A model generated the notes under the pieces. It was not told the DNA's origin. It was given only the letters and a program-made list of their open reading frames with translations, and made no database searches. DNA of 64,000 nucleotides from CAYNRA01 sp046293395. Its GTDB lineage: Bacteria > Bacteroidota > Bacteroidia > Cytophagales > Spirosomataceae. Position 1 is the first letter of the stretch, and each line of letters starts with the position of its first letter. Positions 17,701 to 26,046 of this stretch are shown in pieces. The stretch covers positions 682,001 through 746,000 of the forward strand of contig JBKBOU010000002.1 of the NCBI GenBank assembly GCA_046293395.1. Direction: 5' to 3'. A program made the position numbers and the translations under genes.

Positions 17701-17829
17701 CACTTCCCCGGCTTGGTCTTGTACCACACCACTGATAGACGAAGTGGTTACTTGAGCTAGCGTTGCAAGCGGTAGCCACAACATACATAGACCAAGAATT
17801 GCATGTTTGAAACGTAAAATTTGAATCAT
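14704..17829 (-). CDS. Oar-like TonB-dependent receptor
   Basis: A protein of 1041 residues with a signal peptide (ending LPLATLAQ, about residue 26). A carboxypeptidase-regulatory domain follows (SISGVVQDQAGEVLPGATIIA), then a plug domain that includes the SVNAVTKSGTNTFAGTAFGF strand typical of Oar-type receptors, and a large barrel ending in the terminal aromatic strand QAQVGLRYIF. Oar-like proteins are outer-membrane receptors or exporters linked in some bacteria to development or protease secretion. The substrate here is unknown. It is a single gene with its own terminator. A TAnnTTTG box lies 63 bp upstream, and the remaining upstream region is A+T-rich and empty. Confidence 0.9.
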   Translation of the reverse strand: MIQILRFKHAILGLCMLWLPLATLAQVTTSSISGVVQDQAGEVLPGATIIAVHVPSGTKYGAQTRQDGRYNLPNVRVGGPYTITATYVGYKTGTNQGVTLNLGQKFVQDFKLTEEGSTLAEIVVKADPIMNNNRTGAATNISSEQLRSLPTITRSASDFTRLTPMAGDNNSFGGRNGQFNNFSLDGAIFNNPFGLDAATPGGQTDAQPVSLDAIDQIQVSIAPYDVTQAGFTGASVNAVTKSGTNTFAGTAFGFFRNQQLTGKKVGGAEIFVPDLSQYQYGFSIGGPIIKDKLFFFANMEREVRSDLGSSFLAGRPGLSGSNVSRVLASDLELVSSTLQNRFGYETGLYENYTHQTENIKALVKLDWNINAIHKLSATYSTLDASKELPANPSAIGRRGPDFLTLQFFNSGYRINNKLNTGLVELKSNFSSKFSNKLQAGYSVFNDARDPFSTPFPIVNINKDGVRYIVAGHEPFSINNRLDQYVTQINDNFTIYAGKHTVTLGGSLEKFTFDNSFNLGAYEGTFSPGYESVQSFVNFVNAGGLDADVAAAKATFDRNNAADSWALAQTEVGQLAFYAQDEMQVTPKLTVTVGVRMDKPLYFNTKQRIQENIDRNCCYNPSITYYDELGTPVQFDHTVLPKQTPLISPRIGFNYDIRGDRSEQLRGGTGLFSGRFPFVWIGNQVANPNFFFYNVTDPNFQFPQVWRSNLGYDKKLASGWVLTADVIYTKDINAMMVRNYGLKLPTGRLIGADTRPIYTADEHPTNAYVFTNTNLGYSFNTTLQATKNWSNGLFTSLGYNFLDAKDAASIQAEISSDAYDRNPANPAHSNTPLLAPAVFGNRHRFVGSASKKFVYGGDKMATTISLFTQYVQGNRFSYTYSGDLNNDGSGLNDLLFIPTDAQIDQMNFTGSLAEQTAQKAGLKQYIAQDEYLNANRGQIAGKYATTSPWYSSWDVSVLQDFVLPNKNKVQVSLNVLNAGNLLNSNWGVRQIASITSLVQPIGVSVANGVPTYSFDTSQKQTFFNDNRLVSRWQAQVGLRYIF

Positions 17830-18229
17830 AAATTTGGTTTAGTTTTATGTAATCTTTTGAATAAAAATGGGATAGCTTCTTTATTCGGGCACAAATGTAA
17901 ACCAAGGAAATGATTTCGTAATATTAAGTTTTTATTTTCTTAACGATTGTATTTTGTAAAGAAGTATTTTTTATGATTTAAAGGTATTTAGTGTAAATAA
18001 TTATAAAAATATACCTATTTTATATACAAAAAGTATCAATTTGTAGCATAATATATTTTTTAATTATTTAGCCATTCTATCACTTTACCAAGAGCTTTCC
18101 TATTCACCTCAAAAGCAAACGAGCATCAAATTGTGCATTAGTATAGTGTAGGTACTTTACTTATTCCAAAAGAAACGTCAATAATTATTTCTTACATCAT
18201 TTTTAGGTATCTGATTACTAGGTATAAAA
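17830..18229. other. A+T-rich intergenic region between typA and the Oar-like receptor
   Basis: About 400 bp with no supported gene on either strand. It contains the -7 box at 17892-17899 and long A/T runs. I see no tRNA, riboswitch or repeat signature. Confidence 0.6.
17892..17899 (-). promoter_or_regulatory. Putative -7 box for the Oar-like receptor
   Basis: TACATTTG on the minus strand matches TAnnTTTG, 63 bp before the start codon at 17829. The -33 element is not evident. Confidence 0.45.
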
Positions 18230-18266
18230 AAAACGGGCTAGTCTTTTTCAAGAACTAGCCCGTTTT
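18230..18266 (-). terminator. typA terminator
   Basis: AAAACGGGCTAGT (18230-18242) pairs with ACTAGCCCGTTTT (18254-18266), a 13-bp stem. On the minus strand it is followed by a run of T, directly after the typA stop codon. Confidence 0.88.
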
Positions 18267-18282
18267 GTATCAGATGGGAAGA

Positions 18283-20097
18283 TTACGCCATTTCAATGGT
18301 TCTTTCCATTCTTTTGCGTTCGTTTTCGTCTAAGTATATCTTTCTCATTCTGAGAGACTTCGGAGTAATCTCCAAATACTCATCTTTTTGGATATATTCC
18401 ATACATTCTTCCAGAGAGAAATTGATTTTCGGAGCGATTTTCGCGTTATCGTCTGAACCAGATGCACGCATGTTGGTCAATTTCTTTGCTGTTTGGAGAT
18501 TCACAACGATGTCATTTTGACGGTTGTGCTCACCAATAACCATACCCATATAGATATCCTCACCTGGATCGATGAAGAACACACCTCTATCTTGTAGTTT
18601 GTCGATAGAATATGGAGTTGCTGGGCCGTTTGCCATGGAAATCATTGAACCATTTACACGACCAGGAATTGCGCCTTTGTACGGTTCGTACGAGATGAAA
18701 CGGTGGTTCATGATGGCTTCCCCTTGGGTCGCAGTCAAGACATTGGAACGAAGACCGATAAGACCGCGCGAAGGAATTTTGAACTCCAAATGTTGCAAAT
18801 CGCCTTTTGGCTCCATGATGAGCAATTCACCTTTCCGTTGCGTGGCTAGTTCAATCACTTTACCTGCACTTTCTTCAGGAACATCCACAACAAGCGACTC
18901 GATAGGTTCCAGACGTTCTCCGTCTTCACTTGTTTTGTATAAAACTTGTGGCTGACCAACTTGAAGCTCGTATCCTTCTCTGCGCATGGTTTCAATCAAG
19001 ACAGACAAGTGAAGAATACCACGACCAAACACCAAGAATTTATCTTCAGATTCACCTTGTTCTACACGAAGAGCCAAGTTTTTCTCTGTTTCCTTCATCA
19101 AACGGTCACGGATGTGGCGGGAAGTAACGAATTTACCTTCTTTCCCGAAGAACGGAGAGTTATTGATGGTGAACAACATGTTCATTGTTGGCTCATCGAT
19201 AGCGATACGAGGCAATGCTTCTGGGTTCTCTGCATCAGCGATAGTATCTCCAATTTCGAAATCTTCGATACCTGTCACTGCACAAATTTCGCCTGAGCTA
19301 ACAGACTCAACGCGTACTTTACCTAGACCTTCAAAGATTTGAAGTTCTTTGATTTTCATTTTCTTTGTAGAGCCATCTGCCTTACAAAGTGCAATTTGCA
19401 TTCCTTCTTTGAGTGTTCCTCTGTGTACTCTACCGATGGCAATTCTACCAACGAACGACGAGTAATCCAACGAAGTAATCTGCATTTGTGCTGTTCCTTC
19501 ATTGACTGGAGAAGCGGGAATATGCTCGATGATGGCGTCAAGAAGTGGAATAATGTCCGTAGTAGGAACTTTCCAATCTGTACTCATCCAACCTTGTTTA
19601 GAAGAACCGTAGAGAGTCGGGAAGTCCAATTGGTCTTCGTTGGCTTCTAGGTTAAACATGAGGTCAAAAACTTGCTCGTGGACTTCGTCAGGGCGGCAGT
19701 TTTCTTTATCAACTTTATTAACGACAACAATTGGTTTAAGACCTAACTGGAGTGCTTTTCCGAGTACAAAGCGAGTTTGAGGCATAGCACCTTCAAATGC
19801 ATCTACAAGGAGAATCACACCGTCTGCTAATTTCAAGACACGTTCTACCTCACCACCGAAATCGGCGTGACCTGGAGTATCAATAATATTAATTTTAACG
19901 CCGTTATACCGAACGGATACGTTCTTAGAGACAATCGTGATTCCTCTTTCTCTTTCCAGGTCGTTGTTATCAAGAATAAGGTCGCCAAATTCTTGATTTT
20001 CTCTGAAAATTTTGGAGGCATGAATGATTTTATCTACTAAGGTAGTTTTGCCGTGGTCAACGTGTGCGATGATGGCAATGTTTCTAATTTCCTGCAT
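18283..20097 (-). CDS. typA: Ribosome-associated GTPase TypA/BipA
   Basis: A protein of 604 residues, normal for TypA. The G-domain has G1 AHVDHGKTTLVDKI near the N-terminus, G3 DTPGHADFGGEV, and G4 VVNKVDKENCRP. An EF-G-like domain II, domain III and the BipA-specific C-terminal domain (RASGSDDNAKIAP, and SLRMRKIYLDENERKR at the end) follow. TypA binds ribosomes under stress and aids 50S assembly. The start is placed at 20097 (MQEIRNIAIIAHVDHGK). The frame stays open for 31 more codons upstream, but that stretch (with WAQPCALAHSQ) is unlike the family. A possible -7 box lies at 20188-20195. Confidence 0.95.
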   Translation of the reverse strand: MQEIRNIAIIAHVDHGKTTLVDKIIHASKIFRENQEFGDLILDNNDLERERGITIVSKNVSVRYNGVKINIIDTPGHADFGGEVERVLKLADGVILLVDAFEGAMPQTRFVLGKALQLGLKPIVVVNKVDKENCRPDEVHEQVFDLMFNLEANEDQLDFPTLYGSSKQGWMSTDWKVPTTDIIPLLDAIIEHIPASPVNEGTAQMQITSLDYSSFVGRIAIGRVHRGTLKEGMQIALCKADGSTKKMKIKELQIFEGLGKVRVESVSSGEICAVTGIEDFEIGDTIADAENPEALPRIAIDEPTMNMLFTINNSPFFGKEGKFVTSRHIRDRLMKETEKNLALRVEQGESEDKFLVFGRGILHLSVLIETMRREGYELQVGQPQVLYKTSEDGERLEPIESLVVDVPEESAGKVIELATQRKGELLIMEPKGDLQHLEFKIPSRGLIGLRSNVLTATQGEAIMNHRFISYEPYKGAIPGRVNGSMISMANGPATPYSIDKLQDRGVFFIDPGEDIYMGMVIGEHNRQNDIVVNLQTAKKLTNMRASGSDDNAKIAPKINFSLEECMEYIQKDEYLEITPKSLRMRKIYLDENERKRMERTIEMA

Positions 20098-20437
20098 AAA
20101 ACGATGTGCTTGTCTCTCTTGATAAAGAGTGCCTTTGAATTGATTTTGTGAATGCGCTAAGGCACACGGCTGTGCCCAAAATGCCCGCAAAATTACACAT
20201 AATTCGGTTCAGATGAAACCTTCTTTCTATTATTTATTCGTAAAATATTTATAACCAAATACTTATTCCTTGTTTAATTAAATTTTAGGGTTTCCTTCTC
20301 CCAAAGAACGCGTCTTCCATTTGTCCGATATTATTACCGTTGATGCCGCCATCCTTCTTCATTATCTAAATATACACCTGATTTACATTCGTATTCCCGT
20401 ATTTTTATCCTGAATTTATCTATCCATTTTTGAATCA
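20098..20437. other. Divergent promoter region between typA and the MacB-like permease
   Basis: 340 bp without a supported gene. It holds the putative typA -7 box at 20188-20195 and otherwise A+T-rich sequence with no repeat or RNA signature that I can recognise. Confidence 0.5.
20188..20195 (-). promoter_or_regulatory. Putative -7 box for typA
   Basis: TAATTTTG on the minus strand, with a TTTC 19 nt upstream, a partial match to the TTTG -33 element. It places the transcript start about 85 nt before the typA ATG at 20097 and supports that shorter start, because the longer frame would begin at the promoter itself. Confidence 0.45.
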
Positions 20438-21682
20438 ATGAAAAAGTTTCTTTTCCAAACCTACGAAGCAACCGCTTTTGCCTGGAGTGCGCTGCGTGCC
20501 AACGTTTTCCGTACCATCTTATCCCTCCTCGGTGTAACAGTCGGTATTTTCTCCATCATTGGCGTCTATACGATGGTAGATTCCTTAGAAGGCAGTATCA
20601 AAAACTCACTGAATAGCATCGGAGAAAAAACGATTTATGTCGATAAATGGCCGTGGCAATTTGGCGAAGGCGAATATCCTTGGTGGAAATATTTCCAACG
20701 CCCTGAACCCAAATTCACGGAATACAAAGCTTTGCGTGAAGATAGCAAACGAGCCGCTGCCATCGCTATTATGGACTGGAGCTCCACGACCGTCCGGTAC
20801 AAAAGCAGTAGTTTTGATGGACTTTGCCAAGGAATTACCTACGATTTCAATCTAATCACAGACATTCCGATTGAACAAGGCCGCTATTTTACCCAAGCAG
20901 AAATGGACGCAGGCAGAAACGTAGCCATTATCGGAGGAACTATCGCGCAAACGCTTTTTCAAGATGAAAATCCTATCGGGAAAACGATTAAACTCAAAGG
21001 ACAAAATTTTACAGTCATTGCTATCCAAGAAGTCAAAGGAAAAGATTTAGTACAAATCGGTGGAAATCCAGACGAAAAAATCTATATCCCATTCTTAAAG
21101 CATAAACGCCTTTTCTCATCAGGGAATTTAGAAGGAACCATCGTCATGCAAGCGTACGAATCTGATAAAGACATGGTTGAACTAGAAAGTGAAACCCGTG
21201 GACTCATGCGCACCATTCGTGGATTACGCCCTTCGCAAGACGATAACTTTGCCCTCAACCGCCCAGACGCTGCCGCCAATGCCATTTCAGGATTGTTCGG
21301 AACAATTCGTACAGGTGGATTTTTCATCGGACTTTTTGCCTTACTCATCGGTGGTTTTGGCATTGCGAACATCATGTTTGTATCTGTAAAAGAACGAACA
21401 AATATCATCGGAATCCAGAAATCATTGGGCGCAAGAAGCTACGTTATTTTATTCCAATTCTTGTTTGAATCTATTTTTCTTTGTCTTTTCGGCGGACTTA
21501 TTGGTATTCTTTTGGTCTATTTAGCGAGCTTCATTGATTTGGGCTCTCTTGACATCGTTTTATCAAGTGGCAATATTATTTTCGGAGTTATCATTGCCAG
21601 CATCATCGGTATTGTCTCGGGTATTGTTCCTGCTTTGCAAGCAGCAAGGATGGACCCCGTCATCGCGATTCGCGCAAAATAA
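20438..21682 (+). CDS. MacB/FtsX-type ABC transporter permease
   Basis: A protein of 414 residues. An N-terminal transmembrane helix follows a short cytoplasmic stretch (RTILSLLGVTVGIFSIIGVYTM). A large periplasmic MacB_PCD domain comes next (about residues 50-280), then three C-terminal helices containing the FtsX signature (GGFGIANIMFVSVKERTNIIGI near 306-327). The protein ends ALQAARMDPVIAIRAK, the conserved cytoplasmic tail. Such permeases pair with a LolD/MacB-like ATPase in efflux or lipoprotein transport. No ATPase gene is adjacent, so the partner must be elsewhere. It is monocistronic with its own terminator. Confidence 0.92.
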   Translation: MKKFLFQTYEATAFAWSALRANVFRTILSLLGVTVGIFSIIGVYTMVDSLEGSIKNSLNSIGEKTIYVDKWPWQFGEGEYPWWKYFQRPEPKFTEYKALREDSKRAAAIAIMDWSSTTVRYKSSSFDGLCQGITYDFNLITDIPIEQGRYFTQAEMDAGRNVAIIGGTIAQTLFQDENPIGKTIKLKGQNFTVIAIQEVKGKDLVQIGGNPDEKIYIPFLKHKRLFSSGNLEGTIVMQAYESDKDMVELESETRGLMRTIRGLRPSQDDNFALNRPDAAANAISGLFGTIRTGGFFIGLFALLIGGFGIANIMFVSVKERTNIIGIQKSLGARSYVILFQFLFESIFLCLFGGLIGILLVYLASFIDLGSLDIVLSSGNIIFGVIIASIIGIVSGIVPALQAARMDPVIAIRAK

Positions 21683-21701
21683 AAAACATTTGTACTTTTC
21701 T

Positions 21702-21735
21702 AAGAGGCAATCTTCAAATTAAGGTTGCCTCTTTT
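21702..21735 (+). terminator. Terminator of the MacB-like permease gene
   Basis: AAGAGGCAATCTT (21702-21714) pairs with AAGGTTGCCTCTT (21721-21733), with one wobble pair and a 6-nt loop, and is followed by a T-run. Confidence 0.85.
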
Positions 21736-21870
21736 TATTTACCCCTATATCCAAGAACATGCAAGTACAAAAAAACATTTTTCGTACATTCCTACTTTTT
21801 GATTTATAGAGACAACTAGATTAATATGCTACTATTTACAAAAAATACGCATTATATTCCTTAAATTAAG

Positions 21871-21878
21871 TAGATTTG
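21871..21878 (+). promoter_or_regulatory. Putative -7 box for the Lrp-type regulator
   Basis: TAGATTTG matches TAnnTTTG and lies 25 bp before the ATG at 21903, a good distance for a short leader. Confidence 0.5.
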
Positions 21879-21902
21879 CTTCACACATAAGCATTTTATT
21901 CT

Positions 21903-22364
21903 ATGCAGAATCTTGACCCCGTTGATTTACACATCCTTCAACTTCTTCAAAAAGATGGTTTGATGACCAATAAAGAGATTGCAGCGGAGCTAAATTTGAC
22001 GACTACACCCGTACACGAACGCATCAAACGTTTGCGTAGAGACGGTATTATCGAAAAATATACCATCGAAGTCAATCGAAAAAAATTGAACAAAAACCTG
22101 ATTGTCTTCTGTAACGTTTCTCTCAAAGAACATGCACAAGCTTATTTAACAAAATTTGAAGAAGACGTGCAGACACTACCGGAAGTTGTAGAATGTTATT
22201 GTATTTCTGGTGGTTCTGACTTTCTTCTGAAAATCATCGTATCCGACATCGACGAGTACAAACACTTTATTTTGAATAAATTAGCTGCGCTCTCCAATAT
22301 TGGCAACGCCCAATCTCATTTTGTCGTCACGGAAGTAAAGCAATCCACCATTCTTCCTTCTTAA
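21903..22364 (+). CDS. Lrp/AsnC family transcriptional regulator
   Basis: A 153-residue protein. An N-terminal winged HTH (LDPVDLHILQLLQKDGLMTNKEIAAELNLTTTPVHERIKRL, split here only for reading, residues about 3-43) and a C-terminal RAM ligand-binding domain (about 68-145, with VVECYCISGGSDFLLKI). Lrp/AsnC proteins form oligomers that sense amino acids and control their metabolism or transport. It is followed 3 bp later by the DUF1684 gene on the same strand, so the two are likely co-transcribed. The targets are unknown. Confidence 0.95.
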   Translation: MQNLDPVDLHILQLLQKDGLMTNKEIAAELNLTTTPVHERIKRLRRDGIIEKYTIEVNRKKLNKNLIVFCNVSLKEHAQAYLTKFEEDVQTLPEVVECYCISGGSDFLLKIIVSDIDEYKHFILNKLAALSNIGNAQSHFVVTEVKQSTILPS

Positions 22365-22367
22365 TGT

Positions 22368-22958
22368 ATGCAGTTTCGCTCTCTAGTTGGTTTCCTTGTC
22401 TTGTCTCTTTTCTCTTTGGCTAGTTTTGGGCAAACGGAGAGCAGTTTTCGTGTGAATTTACGGAAACAAATGAGCCAGATTACCCAAGAAACGATTCCAT
22501 TTTATACCGAAGATTCCAGTTGGATTCTACCTGCAAAATTCCAAACAGCTCGTAAAAAATCTTCGCTCATTCTGTTTCCAACAAGTACCGGAGAGACGCA
22601 GACCTTTTCTGTTTTCGGGCATATTTATTTTGTAGTCGATGGAAAAAAGCAAAAATTGACGGTTTTTCGGGCTTCCCCCGTGACGCCACTGAACAGAAAC
22701 ATCTTGTTTATACCGTTTAGAGATGCAACAAACGGAATAGAAACGTATGCGGGTGGACGCTATTTGCAGCTAAATATGCGGGACTTTCAGGACGGATTTT
22801 TATCCATTAATTTCAATCAGGCAACCCATCCTATTTGTGTTCACGACCCGACGTACAGTTGCCCGATTGTTCCAAAAACAAATACACTTTCTGTTCCAAT
22901 TCGGGCAGGAGAAAAATTGGCTCCTGGTCAAAACCAGAAGCCAACAAGAGATATTTAA
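22368..22958 (+). CDS. DUF1684 secreted protein
   Basis: A 196-residue protein with a signal peptide (FLVLSLFSLASFGQ, cut near residue 21). Its DUF1684 core carries the family hallmarks NILFIPFRDATNGIETYAGG, LSINFNQATHPICVH and YSCPIVPKTNTLSVPI, the last ending near RAGEK. The conserved Cys pair and Asp/Thr residues are present. The function of DUF1684 is not established. The gene ends 2 bp from the convergent lysS stop, so there is no room for a separate terminator between them. Confidence 0.9.
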   Translation: MQFRSLVGFLVLSLFSLASFGQTESSFRVNLRKQMSQITQETIPFYTEDSSWILPAKFQTARKKSSLILFPTSTGETQTFSVFGHIYFVVDGKKQKLTVFRASPVTPLNRNILFIPFRDATNGIETYAGGRYLQLNMRDFQDGFLSINFNQATHPICVHDPTYSCPIVPKTNTLSVPIRAGEKLAPGQNQKPTRDI

Positions 22959-22960
22959 AC

Positions 22961-24682
22961 TTAAACTCCTTCAATCCAAGAAGTTACTTCTTCTTTCGAA
23001 GGCATTTTCTCGTCTATCTTCAGTTTTTTTCGCATTCCGCCTAAGTCATTGAATACCTTATTGGCATTGGCAGCTTTTAATGCTTCTATGGTGAGTAAGC
23101 CCATTTTTTGTAGTGCCGGAATCCAAACGACTGGAATACCTTGCGCTGCGTAGTCGGCTTCTGTTGCCATTTCTACTTTCTTTTCAGGGCGCATTTGCGG
23201 GAAAAACAGCACTTCCTGGATACTCGCATTGTTTGTCAGGAGCATCGTCAGACGGTCAATACCGATACCAATTCCGGCGGTGGGAGGCATACCGTATTCT
23301 AGTGAGCGAATAAAATCTTCGTCCATTGCCATGGCTTCTTCGTCTCCTCTTTCTGCTAAAGCAAGTTGTTCTTCAAAGCGTTCGCGTTGGTCGATGGGGT
23401 CATTCAGCTCTGAGTACGCGTTGGCGACCTCTTTACCGTTAACGAACAGTTCAAAACGCTCAACCAAACCCGCTTTTGAGCGGTGTTTTTTGGTCAATGG
23501 TGACATTTCAACCGGATAGTCGATGATGAATGTGGGTTGAATCAAATGACTTTCTACTTTTTCACCAAATATTTCATCAATCATTTTGGCTTTGCCCATG
23601 GTATTATCCACCTCAATTCCCCATGCTTTGCATTGTTCGCGGGTTTCGTCTTCCGACAGTTCCGTTACATCAACGCCTGTGTATTTTTCAATTGCACCGA
23701 GAATACTGATGCGTGTGAAAGGCCCTGCAAAGTCAATGGTATTTTCACCCACCGTAAATTGAGTTTGTCCATGAACAGCCAACGCTACCTTTTCGAAGAT
23801 TTCTTCTGTGATGTTCATCATCCATTCGTAATCTTTGTAAGCTACGTAGAACTCCAAGGATGTAAATTCAGGGTTATGGGTTCTGTCCATTCCTTCATTT
23901 CGGAACATTTTTCCGAACTCATACACACCTTCAAAACCGCCGACGATGAGTCTTTTCAAGTACAATTCATTGGCGATACGCATATAAAGAGGCATATCCA
24001 AGGAATTATGGTGCGTTTTGAAAGGTCTAGCAGCCGCGCCTCCGTGAATGGGTTGGAGAATAGGCGTTTCGACTTCGAGCCAACCTCTGTCATCAAACAT
24101 GCGGCGCATGGTCGAGATAATTTTTGCTCTACTCACAAAAATTTTCTTGATGTCAGGATTCACAATTAAGTCCACGTATCGTTGTCTGAATCGCTGTTCG
24201 GGGTCGGTAAAACCATCATATACATTGCCTTGTTCGTCCCTTTTGACGACAGGAAGCGGACGGAGTGATTTGTTTAAAATCTTAAAATCTGTGACATGCA
24301 CAGAGATTTCACCCATTTGCGTCGTAAAAACATAACCATGGATACCGATGATATCACCAATATCGAGTAATTTTTTGAAGATGGTATTGTATTTTGTTTT
24401 GTCTTCGTCTGGGCAGAGGTCATCTCTTCTGAAATAGAGCTGAATCCGGCCAGTTGCATCTTGAAGTTCAGCAAAAGACGCGCTACCCATCACACGGAAA
24501 CCCATGAGGCGGCCAGCCATCGTAATATTCTTATAATCAAGCTTTTGATTTTCATAATTTGTAAGAATATCCTGTGCATACGCATTGACTTCAAAAGCGT
24601 CTGCGGGATATGGGTCAATCCCCATGCGCATTAATTCTTCTCTTTTTTGGCGTCTTAACTGTTCCTGTTCGCTCAAAATCAT
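22961..24682 (-). CDS. lysS: Lysyl-tRNA synthetase, class II
   Basis: A protein of 573 residues. The N-terminal OB-fold anticodon-binding domain spans about 50-160. The class II catalytic core has motif 2 FRNEGMDRTHNPEFTSLEFY and motif 3 GIGIGIDRLTMLLTN (near 478-492). After it comes a C-terminal extension of about 70 residues (LPALQKMGLLTIEALKAANA onward) that is common in Cytophagales LysRS but absent from E. coli LysS. It charges tRNA-Lys. A -7 box TAACTTTG lies 40 bp upstream. Confidence 0.96.
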   Translation of the reverse strand: MILSEQEQLRRQKREELMRMGIDPYPADAFEVNAYAQDILTNYENQKLDYKNITMAGRLMGFRVMGSASFAELQDATGRIQLYFRRDDLCPDEDKTKYNTIFKKLLDIGDIIGIHGYVFTTQMGEISVHVTDFKILNKSLRPLPVVKRDEQGNVYDGFTDPEQRFRQRYVDLIVNPDIKKIFVSRAKIISTMRRMFDDRGWLEVETPILQPIHGGAAARPFKTHHNSLDMPLYMRIANELYLKRLIVGGFEGVYEFGKMFRNEGMDRTHNPEFTSLEFYVAYKDYEWMMNITEEIFEKVALAVHGQTQFTVGENTIDFAGPFTRISILGAIEKYTGVDVTELSEDETREQCKAWGIEVDNTMGKAKMIDEIFGEKVESHLIQPTFIIDYPVEMSPLTKKHRSKAGLVERFELFVNGKEVANAYSELNDPIDQRERFEEQLALAERGDEEAMAMDEDFIRSLEYGMPPTAGIGIGIDRLTMLLTNNASIQEVLFFPQMRPEKKVEMATEADYAAQGIPVVWIPALQKMGLLTIEALKAANANKVFNDLGGMRKKLKIDEKMPSKEEVTSWIEGV

Positions 24683-24722
24683 CTTCTTAATATTAATCGT
24701 AAATTGGTCTGTATATCTACTA

Positions 24723-24730
24723 CAAAGTTA
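24723..24730 (-). promoter_or_regulatory. Putative -7 box for lysS
   Basis: TAACTTTG on the minus strand, 40 bp before the lysS ATG. The identical octamer precedes lpdA at 35534-35541. Confidence 0.5.
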
Positions 24731-24770
24731 GGCAAAAGATTGTTTTTTCTAAGGCACGATGGTTTTAATC

Positions 24771-24803
24771 GAAAAAAACGACTCCTCAAGAGAGAAGTCG
24801 TTT
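24771..24803 (-). terminator. Terminator of the SusCD-aminotransferase-AEC operon
   Basis: AAACGACT (24776-24783) pairs with AGTCGTTT (24796-24803), extended by CTC/GAG after one mismatch. A 7-nt T-run follows on the minus strand. It is the first terminator after susC, supporting a single transcript. Confidence 0.8.
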
Positions 24804-24831
24804 CACAACTTACTTATTCAACCTATGATTA

Positions 24832-25953
24832 TTATCTATTTTTTAAGAGTACGCGCGAGATGTCGGGTGTTTTTTTATAAAACCATTTTTTCAGAGCAAT
24901 GGGCAGCGCAGAAAATGCCATGAGCGCAATACCTGTGCCAAATAAAATAGGAAGATGTGCAAAAAAAGTACCGGCTGATAAAATACCGAGAATCAATAAA
25001 GTCGAGAAAGGCAAGGAAATCGCCAAGACGAGAATCGCCAATTCCATCCGAAATGTTCTTCGTTCTTTGGGAATTTCTTTCTGTTCTTCGAGGCTTTCAA
25101 AAGTAGCAATGTGAGCAAAAGGCCAAAAACTAGCCGAACTTTGGGGTACGACAATCGCCAACATAACGAGACTTGGTTCGTGTATTTCAAAAATAAAAAT
25201 AAGTAATCCACTGAAAACCAAGGTAATACCTGCCCGAAATATCAGAGCGGTCAGAACAACTCTTTTTTGTCCTTCTTTTAATTGTACAGCTAGACCGATG
25301 AAAATCAAGACGAGAGGTGTCATCAATAAAGCTGTTTTATTGAATACGTCCTGCACAATGGTAGGCAAATCAACAAAATGAATATCCAGAGAAATCAAGC
25401 CCAACGCAATAAACATGATGATATTGATGGGCTCTTGTAACATATTCAGCAGTAAACTTTTGACTTTCACAAGGACATTTGTTTTCTCCGCTTGCGTATT
25501 TGCCAGGTACAGATTAAGGGCAAAGAGATACAGGAAAATAAGGACAAAGAACTTATTTCCGACATCCGCCATGGCTGCAATCGCCAGACTATCTTCTCCG
25601 AGAAACTCAATAATCAACGGGAAACAGCTCAATCCAGGCGCCAATGACGGCATCAACATCTGGAGTGTTTTGGCAGTGGCACTTTCTTTGTCTATCCCAA
25701 AAAGTGGCATAGCCAACGGAGTAATAAAATACATGAAAAAATTAAACGCCAAAGCCGCGAGAGGTACAAAAAGTAGCGAACTATCCAACTCGATTTTCAT
25801 CAAGGCGATAAAAATCGTTGAAGGCAAAGCGACAGATAGCACAATCTCTTTGATGCCGTTGATTCTATCTTTGGCAGAAAATTTTTTCTTGAGCGCTAAT
25901 CCAAGTACAATTAACAGGATGAGCGTGACTGTTTTTTGCAAAGCATCGTTCAT
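24832..25953 (-). CDS. AEC-family transporter (auxin efflux carrier fold)
   Basis: A protein of 373 residues with about ten transmembrane helices in two similar halves. Features are the N-terminal LILLIVLGLALKKKF, the unwound-helix segment VALPSTIFIALMKIE, and PGLSCFPLIIEF. The AEC family exports or exchanges auxins, malate and other organic acids. I place the start at the ATG at 25953 (MNDALQKTV). The longer frame begins at a TTG only 3 bp after the upstream stop and adds a polar stretch not seen in the family. It is the last gene of the susC-led locus, so transport of a product of the Tat aminotransferase or of the SusCD substrate is a reasonable guess. Confidence 0.85.
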   Translation of the reverse strand: MNDALQKTVTLILLIVLGLALKKKFSAKDRINGIKEIVLSVALPSTIFIALMKIELDSSLLFVPLAALAFNFFMYFITPLAMPLFGIDKESATAKTLQMLMPSLAPGLSCFPLIIEFLGEDSLAIAAMADVGNKFFVLIFLYLFALNLYLANTQAEKTNVLVKVKSLLLNMLQEPINIIMFIALGLISLDIHFVDLPTIVQDVFNKTALLMTPLVLIFIGLAVQLKEGQKRVVLTALIFRAGITLVFSGLLIFIFEIHEPSLVMLAIVVPQSSASFWPFAHIATFESLEEQKEIPKERRTFRMELAILVLAISLPFSTLLILGILSAGTFFAHLPILFGTGIALMAFSALPIALKKWFYKKTPDISRVLLKNR

Positions 25954-26046
25954 GGTAGCCGTTCTGATGTCGAATAGTTTGTGAATGAATAAATGATTGA
26001 TTTGAATGGGAGAGGCGCAATTCCTCCCCCATTTTTTGGTCAATAG

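Noticed and set aside
20098..20190. 31-residue N-terminal extension of TypA
   Set aside because: It lacks similarity to TypA, lies between the likely promoter and the canonical start, and the GTPase G1 motif falls where expected without it.
23537..24169. Plus-strand frame of 210 codons opposite lysS
   Set aside because: The opposite strand encodes a clear LysRS; this is a shadow frame with no family features.
25954..26043. Longer start for the AEC transporter from a TTG at 26043
   Set aside because: Adds a polar, non-family stretch before the first helix. The ATG at 25953 gives the usual N-terminus.
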